Shown one piece after another: positions 23,793-31,776 of a stretch of 36,186 nucleotides of DNA. Origin of the DNA: Labilithrix sp. (lineage in GTDB: Bacteria > Myxococcota_A > Polyangia > Polyangiales > Polyangiaceae); contig JAQBQJ010000444.1 of NCBI GenBank assembly GCA_028287065.1, forward strand, positions 1-36,186, written 5' to 3'. The notes under the pieces were generated by a model. That model did no database searches and was not told where the DNA came from. It worked only from the letters and a program-made list of their open reading frames with translations. Made by a program: the position numbers and the translations under genes. Within the stretch, counting starts at the first letter, position 1, and each line of letters starts with the position of its first letter.

Positions 23793-24900
23793 CGCGCACC
23801 TCGATCCCGCGCAGCTCGGCGGCCTTCTCCTCGGGCGACGTGTCGGCCGTGAAGGCGCCCGCGCCGAGCTCGCTGCCGGCGAGGTACTTCAGCCGTTTCT
23901 TCATCCTCAGCGCCGGATAGATCTCGATGTGGAGGTGGGCCTCGGGATGCTTGCCTCCGTCGACCGGCGCCTGATGGACGGCCATCACGTACGGCATCGG
24001 CTGATCCCACAGCGCGTCGAGCTTCATGAGGACCACCTTGAGCGTCCGCGCGAAATCGTGGAGCTCGAGGTCGTCGAGGTCGAGCAGCGAAGGGCACGCC
24101 CGCACGGGCAGGACCCACACCTCGTAGGCCCAGCGCGCGAACGCCGGCACGAACGCGACGGCATGGCGCTCCGTATGGACGATGCGCGAGCCTTCACGAT
24201 GCTCGTCGCGAACGATCGCCTCGACGAGGCCACGCCCGGCGCGCTCGTAGTGTCGTCGCTGGATGAGCAGCTCCCGCGCGGGGATCGGCGGCACGAACGG
24301 ATATCCGTAGAGCTGGCCGTGAGGATGCGGCAGCGTCACGCCGACCTCGACGCCTCGGTTCTCGAACGGCATCACGTACTCGATGTCGTTGCGTGCGCTC
24401 AGCGCCCGCGTGCGCTCGGTCCACACGCGCACGACCATCTCGACGTGCCAGAGCGGCAGCGCACCCAGCGCTCCCTGCGCGGCCTGCGTGTACACGACCA
24501 CTTCGCACTGGCCCGTCGCAGGAAGCGTGGCGACGTACGACGCCGGCGGCGTGTGCGCAGCCGCGTGGAGCGTCGGGAATCGATTCTCGAACACCGCGAC
24601 GTCCCATTCGCCGGCGGGGACCTCGGTCGGGCTCGACGGATCGGTCGTCGGCGCGAGCGGATCGTAGTCGGGCGGAGGAAGGAACGTCCGGTCCTGCCTG
24701 TGCCCCGCGTACGTGACCCACTCGCCGCGAAGCGGATGCCAGCGCAGGTGCGGATTGGGCGGCACGGTCATGCCCTCGGGCGCCGGCGCCACGATGTCGG
24801 GCGCGATCGGCGCGCGGCCGTAGAGCCACAGCTTGCGACCGTCCGGCTTCGTGAGCCGGCGGGAGTACATCGGGCTCGTGGCTCGCGCGTGAGCGATCAT
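23785..24900 (-). CDS. galT: Galactose-1-phosphate uridylyltransferase
   Basis: 371 residues from ATG 24900, overlapping the GH2 stop (ATGA). Exchanges UMP between UDP-glucose and galactose-1-phosphate. The HIT-superfamily active site HPHGQ is at 192-196, with His194 as the uridylylated nucleophile. Other family segments are WVTYAGHRQDR (61-71), FENRFPTLH (104-112), FENRG (179-183) and the C-terminal EAHLHIEIYPALR. Length and motif order match known GalT. Its 3' end overlaps the galK start by eight bases. The role is firm from motifs plus the galK/galE context. Confidence 0.95.
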   Translation of the reverse strand: MIAHARATSPMYSRRLTKPDGRKLWLYGRAPIAPDIVAPAPEGMTVPPNPHLRWHPLRGEWVTYAGHRQDRTFLPPPDYDPLAPTTDPSSPTEVPAGEWDVAVFENRFPTLHAAAHTPPASYVATLPATGQCEVVVYTQAAQGALGALPLWHVEMVVRVWTERTRALSARNDIEYVMPFENRGVEVGVTLPHPHGQLYGYPFVPPIPARELLIQRRHYERAGRGLVEAIVRDEHREGSRIVHTERHAVAFVPAFARWAYEVWVLPVRACPSLLDLDDLELHDFARTLKVVLMKLDALWDQPMPYVMAVHQAPVDGGKHPEAHLHIEIYPALRMKKRLKYLAGSELGAGAFTADTSPEEKAAELRGIEVRVE

Positions 24901-26810
24901 CGGGGCGCCCCTCCTCGCTCCGTGATCGCGATCTCCGCGAGCGATTGAGGCGGCACGACGTCGACCTTCTCGTCACCCGCGGCCGGCGCCACGCGGCCGC
25001 TCGTTGCCTCGGCCATCATGCGGAGGCTGAATTTCGGGGTCCGATCGGCACGCAAGAGGCCGTTCGCCTCCTGGTACGTGTCCGCGAGCTGCGTGTAGCA
25101 GAAGCCCGCGAGCAGCTGGAGCGAGCGCACGGTGCCGAGCAACGTCGCGTACCGTTCGGCGAGCTCGCCCTCGTTCCGCGAGACCGAGTAGCCCCAGGTC
25201 TCTGCGCCGTCCGCGAGGGCGATCCCGCCGAACTCGGAGAGCACGACGGGATGGCTCTGATCGCTCCTCCGACGACCTCCGACGACGAGCGCACGTCCGC
25301 CGGGGCGTTCGTGCTTCAGGATCTTCGGCAGGAGGTCGACGGTCGCGTAGCGCTGCGCGATGCGCTCCGGGTTCGCGTCGTAGTCGTGGATGCCGAGGAT
25401 GTCGGTCGCCACGCTCTCCCATCCGTCGTTGCCCACGACCGGCCGCGTGGGATCGAGCGTCTTCGTCAGGTGATACAAGCTCTCGACGAGGTGCCGTTCG
25501 GTCTGGCTCTCGGGCAGGTTCGGGACGCCCCACGACTCGTTCAGCGGCACCCACGCGACGATGCACGGATGGCTCACGTCGCGCTTGATGACCTCCATCC
25601 ACTGCCGCGTGAGGCGCTCGATCGTCTGGCGCGTGAAGCGATACGCGCTCGGCATCTCGGCCCACACGAGCAGCCCGAGGCGGTCGGCCCAGTACAGGTA
25701 GCGAGGATCTTCGACCTTCTGATGCTTGCGCGCGCCGTTGAAGCCCATCGCCTTCGTGAGCTCGACGTCGCGGCGGAGCGCGTCGTCGTCGGGCGCGGTG
25801 AGCCCCGTCTCCGGCCAGTAGCCCTGATCGAGCACCATGCGCAGCGGATAGGGACGACCGTTGAGGACGAAGCGCGTGCCCTCGATGCCGAACGAGCGCA
25901 GCGCGGTGTAGCTGGAGACGGCATCGACGACGGCGCCGTTCTCGTCGACGAGCTGCAGCTCCGCCTCGATGAGCGTCGGGCGCGAAGGGCTCCACAGGAG
26001 CTCGTTGCGGAAGTCGTCGATGCCCGGGTCGCTGAGAGCGACGGTCCGATGGACCTCGCCGGCGACGACCGAATAGCGGTCCTCGGCGAGGAGCACGTCG
26101 CCTCCGGAAAGGCGCAGCGTGAGCCAGTAGCGCTTCTCCGCGGGACCGACGATGGTGCCGTCCATCCCGATCTCCCACCGGACCATGTTCGGCGTCCATT
26201 TCAGCTCGGCGACGCGCGCGGAGCCGACCCGCTCGAGCCATACGGTCTGCCAGATCCCCGTCGTGCGCGGATACCAGATCGAGTGCGGCTCGAGCTGCCA
26301 GTCCTGCTTTCCGCGGGGTTTGGCGAGGTCGGAGGGATCGTCCTCGGCGCGCACGACGATCTCGTGGGTTCGGCCCTTTGCCATGAGACGTGTGACGTCG
26401 ATCGCGAACGGCGTGTACCCGCCCTCGTGGCGCGCAGCGAGCGTGCCGTCGAACCAGACCGTCGCCTCGTAGTCCACGGCGCCGAAATTGAGGATCAGCC
26501 TTTCGCCGTTCACGAGCTCGTCGAGGTCGACCGTGCGCCGGTACCAGCACGCCTTGTAGAGCCCGGTGTTGCCGATGCCGCTGCGTTCGGTCTCGACCGA
26601 GAACGGGACCTCGATCGTCGCGTCGAAGATCACCGTCCGCGCATCGTGGTGCGTCGCCTCGGGATCGAGCGCGAACTCCCACGGGCCGTCGAGGCTCGTC
26701 CAGTCCTTGCGCCGGAGCATCGGCCGCGGATACGCGTGCGCGTGCTCGTGCGACCTCGCGATGTTGCCGTGCGCGAGACCGAGCTTGGCGAGATGACGGC
26801 GCGACGGCAT
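24897..26810 (-). CDS. Glycoside hydrolase family 2 (beta-galactosidase/beta-glucuronidase-like)
   Basis: 637 residues from ATG 26810, nine bases after the glf stop. Three-part GH2 layout: a jelly-roll N-terminal domain (YPRPMLRRKDWTSLDGPWEF, 28-47, to about 195), an Ig-like domain (to about 310), and a TIM barrel (RSFGIEGTRFVLNGRPYPLR onward). The acid/base is Glu425 in VPLNESWG and the nucleophile Glu526 in LSEFGG. There is no signal peptide, so the enzyme is cytoplasmic and would act on imported oligosaccharides or on cell-derived glycans. At about 640 residues it is smaller than LacZ and closer to glucuronidase-type members. Being between glf and galT, it probably releases galactose, but arabinoside, glucuronide or galactofuranoside specificity cannot be excluded. 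Confidence 0.88.
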   Translation of the reverse strand: MPSRRHLAKLGLAHGNIARSHEHAHAYPRPMLRRKDWTSLDGPWEFALDPEATHHDARTVIFDATIEVPFSVETERSGIGNTGLYKACWYRRTVDLDELVNGERLILNFGAVDYEATVWFDGTLAARHEGGYTPFAIDVTRLMAKGRTHEIVVRAEDDPSDLAKPRGKQDWQLEPHSIWYPRTTGIWQTVWLERVGSARVAELKWTPNMVRWEIGMDGTIVGPAEKRYWLTLRLSGGDVLLAEDRYSVVAGEVHRTVALSDPGIDDFRNELLWSPSRPTLIEAELQLVDENGAVVDAVSSYTALRSFGIEGTRFVLNGRPYPLRMVLDQGYWPETGLTAPDDDALRRDVELTKAMGFNGARKHQKVEDPRYLYWADRLGLLVWAEMPSAYRFTRQTIERLTRQWMEVIKRDVSHPCIVAWVPLNESWGVPNLPESQTERHLVESLYHLTKTLDPTRPVVGNDGWESVATDILGIHDYDANPERIAQRYATVDLLPKILKHERPGGRALVVGGRRRSDQSHPVVLSEFGGIALADGAETWGYSVSRNEGELAERYATLLGTVRSLQLLAGFCYTQLADTYQEANGLLRADRTPKFSLRMMAEATSGRVAPAAGDEKVDVVPPQSLAEIAITERGGAPR

Positions 26811-26819
26811 GACCGCACC

Positions 26820-27941
26820 TCACGCCGCGCGCGTACCGGTCGCCGCCGGCTTGCGGACGCCTTCGATCTGATCGACGAGCGACAGCGCCTGAGCGACCAC
26901 CTGATCCATGTTGTAATACTTGTACGTCGCGAGGCGGCCCACGAAGTGGACACCCGGCGTGGCATCGGCGAGCAGCTTGTAGCGTCGATACAGCTCGGCA
27001 TTCGCAGGACGCGGGACCGGGTAATACGGGTCGCCTTCGCCCGTCGGCAGCTCGTAGACGATGCTCGTCTTCGCATGCGCTTGGCCGGTCAGGTACTTGA
27101 ACTCGGTGATGCGCGTATATTCGTGCTCGTTCGGATAATTGATGACAGGTCCCCGCTGGAACACCTCCTCGTCGTGCGTCTCGAACCTGAAATCGATGGA
27201 TCGATAAGGGAGCTTTCCGTATCGATAATCGAAGAACGCGTCGACCGGCCCCGAATAGATCATGGAGCGAAAACGCAGCTCGTTCACGACGTCGCGATAA
27301 TCGGTATTCAGGACGACACGGATGTTCCTGTGATCGAGCATGCGCTCGAACAGACGCGTGTAGCCGTGGAGCGGCATGACCTGGAATTCGTCGGTGAAAT
27401 ACCGGTCGTCGTGGTTCGTGCGAGCCGGGACGCGTGCTGCGACCGACGCGTCGAGGTCCGACGGATCGAGGCCCCACTGCTTCCGCGTGTAATTGGCAAA
27501 GAACTTCTCGTACAGGTCGCGCCCGACCTTGCTCACGACCGCCTCCTCGCTCGTACGCGGATGCGAAATCGGCTCCGCGCGGCTGGCGAAGAACGCCTCG
27601 ATGCTGCCGGCGTCGAGCTCGAGCCCGTAGAGCCGGTTCACCGTGTCGATGTTGATCGGAAACGGAAGGAGCTTGCCGTCGACGTGCGCGAGGACATGAT
27701 GCTCGTACGGTCGCCACTCGGTGAACTGCGAGAGATAGTCGTAGATGCGCTTTGCTGCCGTGTGGAAGATGTGCGGGCCGTACCTGTGAACGAGGACGCC
27801 TGCGTCGTCGTAGTGATCGTAGGCATTCCCCCCGATGTGAGGGCGCTGGTCGCACAGGACGACGCTGCGGCCGAGCGACGCCAGCCGCTCCGCACACACG
27901 CTCCCGGCGAATCCAGCTCCTACGATGAGATAATCGAACAT
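26820..27941 (-). CDS. glf: UDP-galactopyranose mutase
   Basis: 373 residues from ATG 27941, with a good AGGAGA ribosome site five bases upstream. Catalyses ring contraction of UDP-galactopyranose to UDP-galactofuranose with reduced FAD. Features: the FAD-binding GAGFAG (8-13), the HIGGNAYDHYDDAG loop (35-48), YGPHIFHT (54-61), NYTRKQWG and the late GRLATYKYYNMDQVV segment that binds FAD. Length is typical of bacterial Glf. Its start overlaps the end of the glycosyltransferase gene by 22 bases. This stretch seems to use more A/T in third positions than its neighbours (for example repeated CGATAA words near 27200-27300), hinting at separate origin; this was judged by eye. Confidence 0.95.
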   Translation of the reverse strand: MFDYLIVGAGFAGSVCAERLASLGRSVVLCDQRPHIGGNAYDHYDDAGVLVHRYGPHIFHTAAKRIYDYLSQFTEWRPYEHHVLAHVDGKLLPFPINIDTVNRLYGLELDAGSIEAFFASRAEPISHPRTSEEAVVSKVGRDLYEKFFANYTRKQWGLDPSDLDASVAARVPARTNHDDRYFTDEFQVMPLHGYTRLFERMLDHRNIRVVLNTDYRDVVNELRFRSMIYSGPVDAFFDYRYGKLPYRSIDFRFETHDEEVFQRGPVINYPNEHEYTRITEFKYLTGQAHAKTSIVYELPTGEGDPYYPVPRPANAELYRRYKLLADATPGVHFVGRLATYKYYNMDQVVAQALSLVDQIEGVRKPAATGTRAA

Positions 27942-29083
27942 GGATTCTCCTGCGCTTCGGGCTTCGTTCGGAGCTCCAGCACGTGCCCTACGAGAGAATG
28001 CATCTCTGCCCACGTCCGCTCCCACGAGGTCTGCGCGACGAAGTCGTCGCAAGACGCGCGCCGTGTCGCAAACTTCGAAGTGCCGAGCTCGGCGAGCGCG
28101 GCGTCGACGCTCTCGACGAACTCATCGGCGTCCCGCGCAATTCGAACTAGCCCTTGCTCGCCGTATGGCCTCACCACGTCGTGGATGGGCGTCGATACGA
28201 CCGGCTTGCCTGCGGCGAGATACTCGAGTGTCTTGGTCGGGCTGATGTACCGCGTTGCCTCGTTGAGGGCGAACGGCATGATCGCCACGTCCCAGCCTGC
28301 GAGGTATCGTGGCAGCTGCTCGTAGCTCTTCTTCCCGAGGAAGTGCAGGTTCGGCAGCTGCGGTAATTGCGCCGGGTCCACCTTCGCGACCGGCCCGAGC
28401 ACCACGTAATGGTGCTGCGGCCGGCGCTCCGCGATGCCTTGGAGGAGCTCGACGTCCATGCGCTCGTCGATGACGCCGTAAAAGCCGAGTCGAGGATGCG
28501 GGATGTCGCGTTGATCGGCGGGGTCCTCCCGGGGGTCGCGCCGGCGAGCCTTCGCGAAGTGCGCGGCGTCGACGCTGCTGGGAAACGCATGAACGCTGGC
28601 GTGATACGGGCGCTTCGCTTCGTAGAGGCTGTGCCCGCCGGTGAACACGAGGTCCGCGGTCCGGAACAGCTCGTGTTCGAGCTCCCGGAGGATCGGGGGC
28701 GCGCCGCGGAACCCGGTCAGCTCGTCCATGCAGTCGTAGACCGTGACGGACCGCCGGAGATGCCGAGAGAACCCCAGCGCCATCGGCGTGTACATCCACA
28801 GGATCGGGTCGCGCACGCGCGCGTCGGTCACGAGCTCGTCGAGGAGTGTGCGAAGCGGCCGCTCCGTGTCTTCGTGAGGACGGCCGCCCTGGAGATGAGG
28901 AACGACCACCTTCAGGTTCGGTTCGACCTCGTCGAACGAGAGCCGAGGCGTGTCGGAGTCGAACACCGGTTCTTCGACGAAGAAGACGCGTCTCTCGCGA
29001 GCCCACCGGCTCATCAGGTGATTCGGGCGCTGGTACACGAAGCCCCAGCGCAGATGCGAGAGACACAAGAGATCACCGGCCAT
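27920..29083 (-). CDS. GT4-type glycosyltransferase
   Basis: 387 residues from ATG 29083 (CAGGAG ribosome site eight bases upstream), overlapping galE by 11 bases. Two Rossmann-like halves: an N-terminal acceptor side with FVYQRPNHLMSR (15-26) and WMYTPMALGFSRHL, and a C-terminal donor side ending in SPTKTLEYLAAGKPVVS (281-297), the E-x7-E-like nucleotide-sugar loop of GT-B family 4. No TM helix. With galE before it and glf after it, the likely donor is UDP-galactose or UDP-galactofuranose. The known bacterial galactofuranosyltransferases are mostly GT2 (GT-A fold), so if this one uses UDP-Galf it would be of a different fold. Longer in-frame starts (to 29179) have no support. Confidence 0.87.
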   Translation of the reverse strand: MAGDLLCLSHLRWGFVYQRPNHLMSRWARERRVFFVEEPVFDSDTPRLSFDEVEPNLKVVVPHLQGGRPHEDTERPLRTLLDELVTDARVRDPILWMYTPMALGFSRHLRRSVTVYDCMDELTGFRGAPPILRELEHELFRTADLVFTGGHSLYEAKRPYHASVHAFPSSVDAAHFAKARRRDPREDPADQRDIPHPRLGFYGVIDERMDVELLQGIAERRPQHHYVVLGPVAKVDPAQLPQLPNLHFLGKKSYEQLPRYLAGWDVAIMPFALNEATRYISPTKTLEYLAAGKPVVSTPIHDVVRPYGEQGLVRIARDADEFVESVDAALAELGTSKFATRRASCDDFVAQTSWERTWAEMHSLVGHVLELRTKPEAQENPCSIISS

Positions 29084-30122
29084 TCGCGTGCTCCTGTTTG
29101 CGCCGCGCTTGCGGCGTTGGGTTCGCATTCCCGTCACCACGAGCCATGGTTCGTGCCCGCTCGTGCCACGCCCATGCATCGCGGACGATCCTCTCGAGCG
29201 AGGAGCGCTGTGCCCGCCATCCGAAGCGCTCCTCGGCGCGATGCGGGCTCGCGACCAGCGCTGGCGGGTCGCCTTCGCGTCGCGGCCCGTACACGACGGG
29301 GATCTCGCGGCCGGTCACGGCGCGGCACACGTCGATCACCTCGGCGACGGAGTGTCCCTGGCCCGTTCCCAGGTTGAACGCGCCGCTCGCTCCGTTTCCT
29401 TCGAGGTACGAGAGCGCGGCGATGTGGGCGTCCGCGAGATCGACGACGTGGATGTAGTCGCGGATGCACGTGCCGTCCGGCGTGTCGTAATCGCGCCCAT
29501 AGACGGTGATGTTCGGACGCTCTCCGGAGGCGGCGTCCAGCACGATCGGAACGAGATGGGTCTCCGGATCGTGGAGCTCGCCCAGCCCGGCATCGGGAAG
29601 CGCTCCTGCAGCATTGAAGTAGCGCAGCGCCGCGTAACGAAGACCGTACGCCTGCGCGTACGTCGCGAGCATCTTCTCGATCGCGAGCTTGGTCTCGCCG
29701 TACGGATTGATCGGGGTCGCGGCGTCGGTCTCCGTCAACGGGACGCGCGCCGGCGTTCCGTACACCGCGGCCGTCGACGACAGGATGAAGTGGCGCACGC
29801 CCGCGTCGAGCGCGCTCTCGAGCAGCGACGCCGTCGCGACGACGTTGCCCATCCAGTAGCGCCGCGGATCGACGACCGACTCGCCGACCTGGATGCGAGC
29901 TGCAAAGTGCACGATCGCCGTGACATCGTGCGTGTGGATGAGTCGCGCAGTGACGTCGCGATCCGCGACGTCGCCGACCACGAGCGGCGCTCCGGAGGGC
30001 ACGGCTTCGCGGCGCCCACTCGACAGATCATCCAGCACGACGACGGCGCGACCCTGCTCGCGCAGGCGATGGACCGTGTGCGAGCCGATGTAACCAGCAC
30101 CGCCCGTGACCAGGACCGTCAT
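29073..30122 (-). CDS. galE: UDP-glucose 4-epimerase
   Basis: 349 residues from ATG 30122, first structural gene of the operon. Interconverts UDP-glucose and UDP-galactose with bound NAD. Extended-SDR motifs: GGAGYIGSH (7-15), DDLSSG (31-36), the FILSSTAAVYG strand (112-122, Ser116), the catalytic Tyr141-x3-Lys145 in NPYGETKLAIEK, and the RYFNAAGA and RDYIHVVDLA segments. Length is standard. It supplies UDP-Gal for glf and closes the Leloir cycle with galT. Just upstream is a six-codon open frame whose TGA overlaps this ATG. An in-frame TTG at 30131 is a poor alternative. Confidence 0.95.
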   Translation of the reverse strand: MTVLVTGGAGYIGSHTVHRLREQGRAVVVLDDLSSGRREAVPSGAPLVVGDVADRDVTARLIHTHDVTAIVHFAARIQVGESVVDPRRYWMGNVVATASLLESALDAGVRHFILSSTAAVYGTPARVPLTETDAATPINPYGETKLAIEKMLATYAQAYGLRYAALRYFNAAGALPDAGLGELHDPETHLVPIVLDAASGERPNITVYGRDYDTPDGTCIRDYIHVVDLADAHIAALSYLEGNGASGAFNLGTGQGHSVAEVIDVCRAVTGREIPVVYGPRREGDPPALVASPHRAEERFGWRAQRSSLERIVRDAWAWHERARTMARGDGNANPTPQARRKQEHANGR

Positions 30123-30139
30123 GCGGCCCAACCAAGCAT
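30119..30139 (-). CDS. Possible six-residue leader ORF (MLGWAA) coupled to galE
   Basis: On the minus strand ATG 30139-30137 opens six codons (Met-Leu-Gly-Trp-Ala-Ala) and stops at TGA 30121-30119, overlapping the galE ATG as ATGA. A TAGGGC hexamer sits seven bases before this ATG. galE itself has no visible ribosome site, so translation through the short frame could deliver ribosomes to it. The peptide is too short to test by codon use and may be chance. Confidence 0.3.
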   Translation of the reverse strand: MLGWAA

Positions 30140-30146
30140 GGTGCGT

Positions 30147-30152
30147 GCCCTA
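30147..30152 (-). promoter_or_regulatory. Possible operon promoter -10, TAGGGC
   Basis: TAGGGC on the minus strand is seven bases before the leader ATG at 30139 and 24 bases before galE ATG. It lacks the final T of the consensus. The 80-base gap between galE and the MYXO-CTERM-like gene shows no better candidate. Confidence 0.25.
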
Positions 30153-30202
30153 CCCCCGCGGATCGCAACGAGCGGCGCTCACGCGCAGCCGTGGGGCGGC
30201 TT

Positions 30203-30769
30203 TTAGCGGCGGCGCGTTCGCGTCCTGCGACGTCCGACGACCACGACCGCACCGAGCATCGCCAGCGCTGCGCCGGCGAGGTCAACCCGCGCTGCGCCCG
30301 GAATGCTGCAGCCGCATGCCTTCTTCGGCGCTTCGGTCTCATCCTTCGGTGCGGTGCCTGCGCCGTTGCTCGCCGCAGCGCTCGGCGTGAGCAGCCCGGC
30401 CTTGTCCGCCTGTGCCCGCGTGATGCACCGGCTCTTCTCCGAGCACGTCGTTCGCTGCGGGCACGACTTGCCGGCGCCGCAGCGCTGCCGGACGAGGAGC
30501 CGCTGACCGGCATCGGTCTTCGTTCCTGGCGCCTGGTCGAGCGCGCCGATCTCGACGCAGAGCGGAACCGGGCGGCAGATCGAGCCCGTCGGGCAGTTCG
30601 TGTCCGTCTCGCAGACCGTCGGCTCGCACCACGTCTGGCCGTTCTCCGACTTCTGCGTCGAGCCGAGCGGACACTCCTCTTGCGCTCGAGCCTCGCGTGC
30701 GACGACGACACCGGCGACCGCAACAGTGACCACGCTGAGCAGCAACACACGGCAGCGAAGGGCGAGCAT
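30203..30769 (-). CDS. Secreted Cys-rich protein with MYXO-CTERM-like sorting tail
   Basis: 188 residues from ATG 30769. A signal peptide (about 1-29, ending ARAQ) is followed by a Cys-rich region (about 33-118) with motifs such as WCEPTVCETDTNCPTGSIC, similar to dickkopf-like or low-complexity Cys modules of myxobacterial surface proteins. A Ser/Ala/Thr linker leads to the C-terminal tripartite tail: a CGC motif (152-154), a hydrophobic helix (about 162-179) and a basic end RRRTRTRRR. This matches the MYXO-CTERM signal, which is cleaved by myxosortase and lipid-modified at Cys for cell-surface display. A TAGGAT hexamer lies six bases before the ATG. Function is unknown; localisation is well supported. 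Confidence 0.82.
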   Translation of the reverse strand: MLALRCRVLLLSVVTVAVAGVVVAREARAQEECPLGSTQKSENGQTWCEPTVCETDTNCPTGSICRPVPLCVEIGALDQAPGTKTDAGQRLLVRQRCGAGKSCPQRTTCSEKSRCITRAQADKAGLLTPSAAASNGAGTAPKDETEAPKKACGCSIPGAARVDLAGAALAMLGAVVVVGRRRTRTRRR

Positions 30770-30775
30770 GCGCGG

Positions 30776-30805
30776 ATCCTACGCGGCGCGACCGGATGGT
30801 ACAAT
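30776..30805. promoter_or_regulatory. Divergent -10-like elements TAGGAT (-) and TGGTACAAT (+)
   Basis: Minus strand: TAGGAT at 30781-30776, six bases before the MYXO-CTERM-like ATG. Plus strand: extended -10-like TGGTACAAT (TACAAT at 30800-30805), 13 bases before the TTG start proposed for the hydrolase. The ten bases 30796-30805 match 6188-6197 at nine of ten positions. Confidence 0.45.
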
Positions 30806-30818
30806 CGAGGGAGATCCA

Positions 30819-31766
30819 TTGCCGCTCACGTCATCGACCAACGGCTCGTCCCGCGAAAGCGACCAACGGCTCGGCTGGGAAGCGACCCACGAGTCGCGCC
30901 GCATCGTCGCCGCCGACGGCACCGGCATCGCGTACGAGGTCCTCGGGAGAGGCGACAAGACGATCGTTCTGTCGAACGGTCTCGGCGGACGGCTCTACGC
31001 GTGGACCCCCGCGATCGAGGCCTTCTGGTCCGACTACCGGATCATCACGTGGGACTATCGTGGTCTGTTCGCGTCCGAGTCGCCGAAGTCCAAGCGGAAG
31101 CTGTCGGTCGCGAACCACGTCGACGACATCATGGCCATCCTCGCCGCCGAGAAGGTCGAGCGCGCGGTGTTCTGCGGATGGAGCATGGGCGTGCAGATCT
31201 CGCTCGATGTCGCCGCAAGCTTTCCCGACAAGATCGCGGGGCTCGTGCTCCTCAACGGCACGCACGGTCACGTCCTGTCGACGGGATTCCAGCCGTTCGT
31301 CTCGATTCCGTTCCTGCCGCGACGTCTCCACGCGCTGCTCGAATGGCTGCAGGACCACGAAGAGGTCGCGCAACACATCGCGCGTGCCACGCGTCTCGCC
31401 GAGATCCCCATGTGGCTCGGGATGCGGCTCACGGCGGGCGCACGCGCGAGCGAGCTCACGCCGTTGCTCGCGCGCTACATGGACGACGTCCTAGGCCCGA
31501 GCTTCACGAACTACCTGCGCCTGTTCCAGGAGCTCGACGCGCACTCGACCTATCACCTGCTCCGTCACATCGACGCGCCCACGCTCATCATCGCCGGCAT
31601 GCTCGACGTGCTCACGCCGCCGTATCAGTCCGCGCAGATGGCGCGACGCATGCCGCACGCGGAGTACATCCGCCTCTGGCGTTCGAGCCACTTCTCGATG
31701 CTCGAGCGTCCCGAGGTCGTGATCCCCGCGATGCGGCGCTTCCTCGACGAGCGCGCGGCGTTCTAG
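30819..31766 (+). CDS. Alpha/beta hydrolase
   Basis: 315 residues from TTG 30819, which has a GAGGGAG ribosome site five bases upstream. An ATG at 30768 is in frame, but its CATG overlaps the start of the divergent gene and the added 17 residues look non-conserved. The fold shows the strand TIVLSNGLGG (48-57), WDYRG (78-82), the nucleophile elbow CGWSMGVQ (119-126, Ser122), a late Asp in AGMLDVLTPP and the catalytic His in SSHFSML, so the triad is complete. No signal peptide: cytoplasmic. Likely esterase, lactonase or peroxidase-type hydrolase; the substrate cannot be read from the sequence. It ends 10 bases from the convergent next gene. Confidence 0.85.
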   Translation: MPLTSSTNGSSRESDQRLGWEATHESRRIVAADGTGIAYEVLGRGDKTIVLSNGLGGRLYAWTPAIEAFWSDYRIITWDYRGLFASESPKSKRKLSVANHVDDIMAILAAEKVERAVFCGWSMGVQISLDVAASFPDKIAGLVLLNGTHGHVLSTGFQPFVSIPFLPRRLHALLEWLQDHEEVAQHIARATRLAEIPMWLGMRLTAGARASELTPLLARYMDDVLGPSFTNYLRLFQELDAHSTYHLLRHIDAPTLIIAGMLDVLTPPYQSAQMARRMPHAEYIRLWRSSHFSMLERPEVVIPAMRRFLDERAAF

Positions 31767-31776
31767 CGGGCGCGCG

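Noticed and set aside
30187..30201. Small hairpin AGCCG/CGGCT followed by TTTT between galE and the MYXO-CTERM-like gene
   Set aside because: The T-run is on the + strand, but both adjacent genes are on the minus strand, and the stem is only five base pairs.
30768..30818. ATG 30768 as start of the alpha/beta hydrolase
   Set aside because: It shares CATG with the start of the divergent MYXO-CTERM-like gene and precedes the only promoter-like TGGTACAAT. TTG 30819 has a good ribosome site. I keep it as a second choice.
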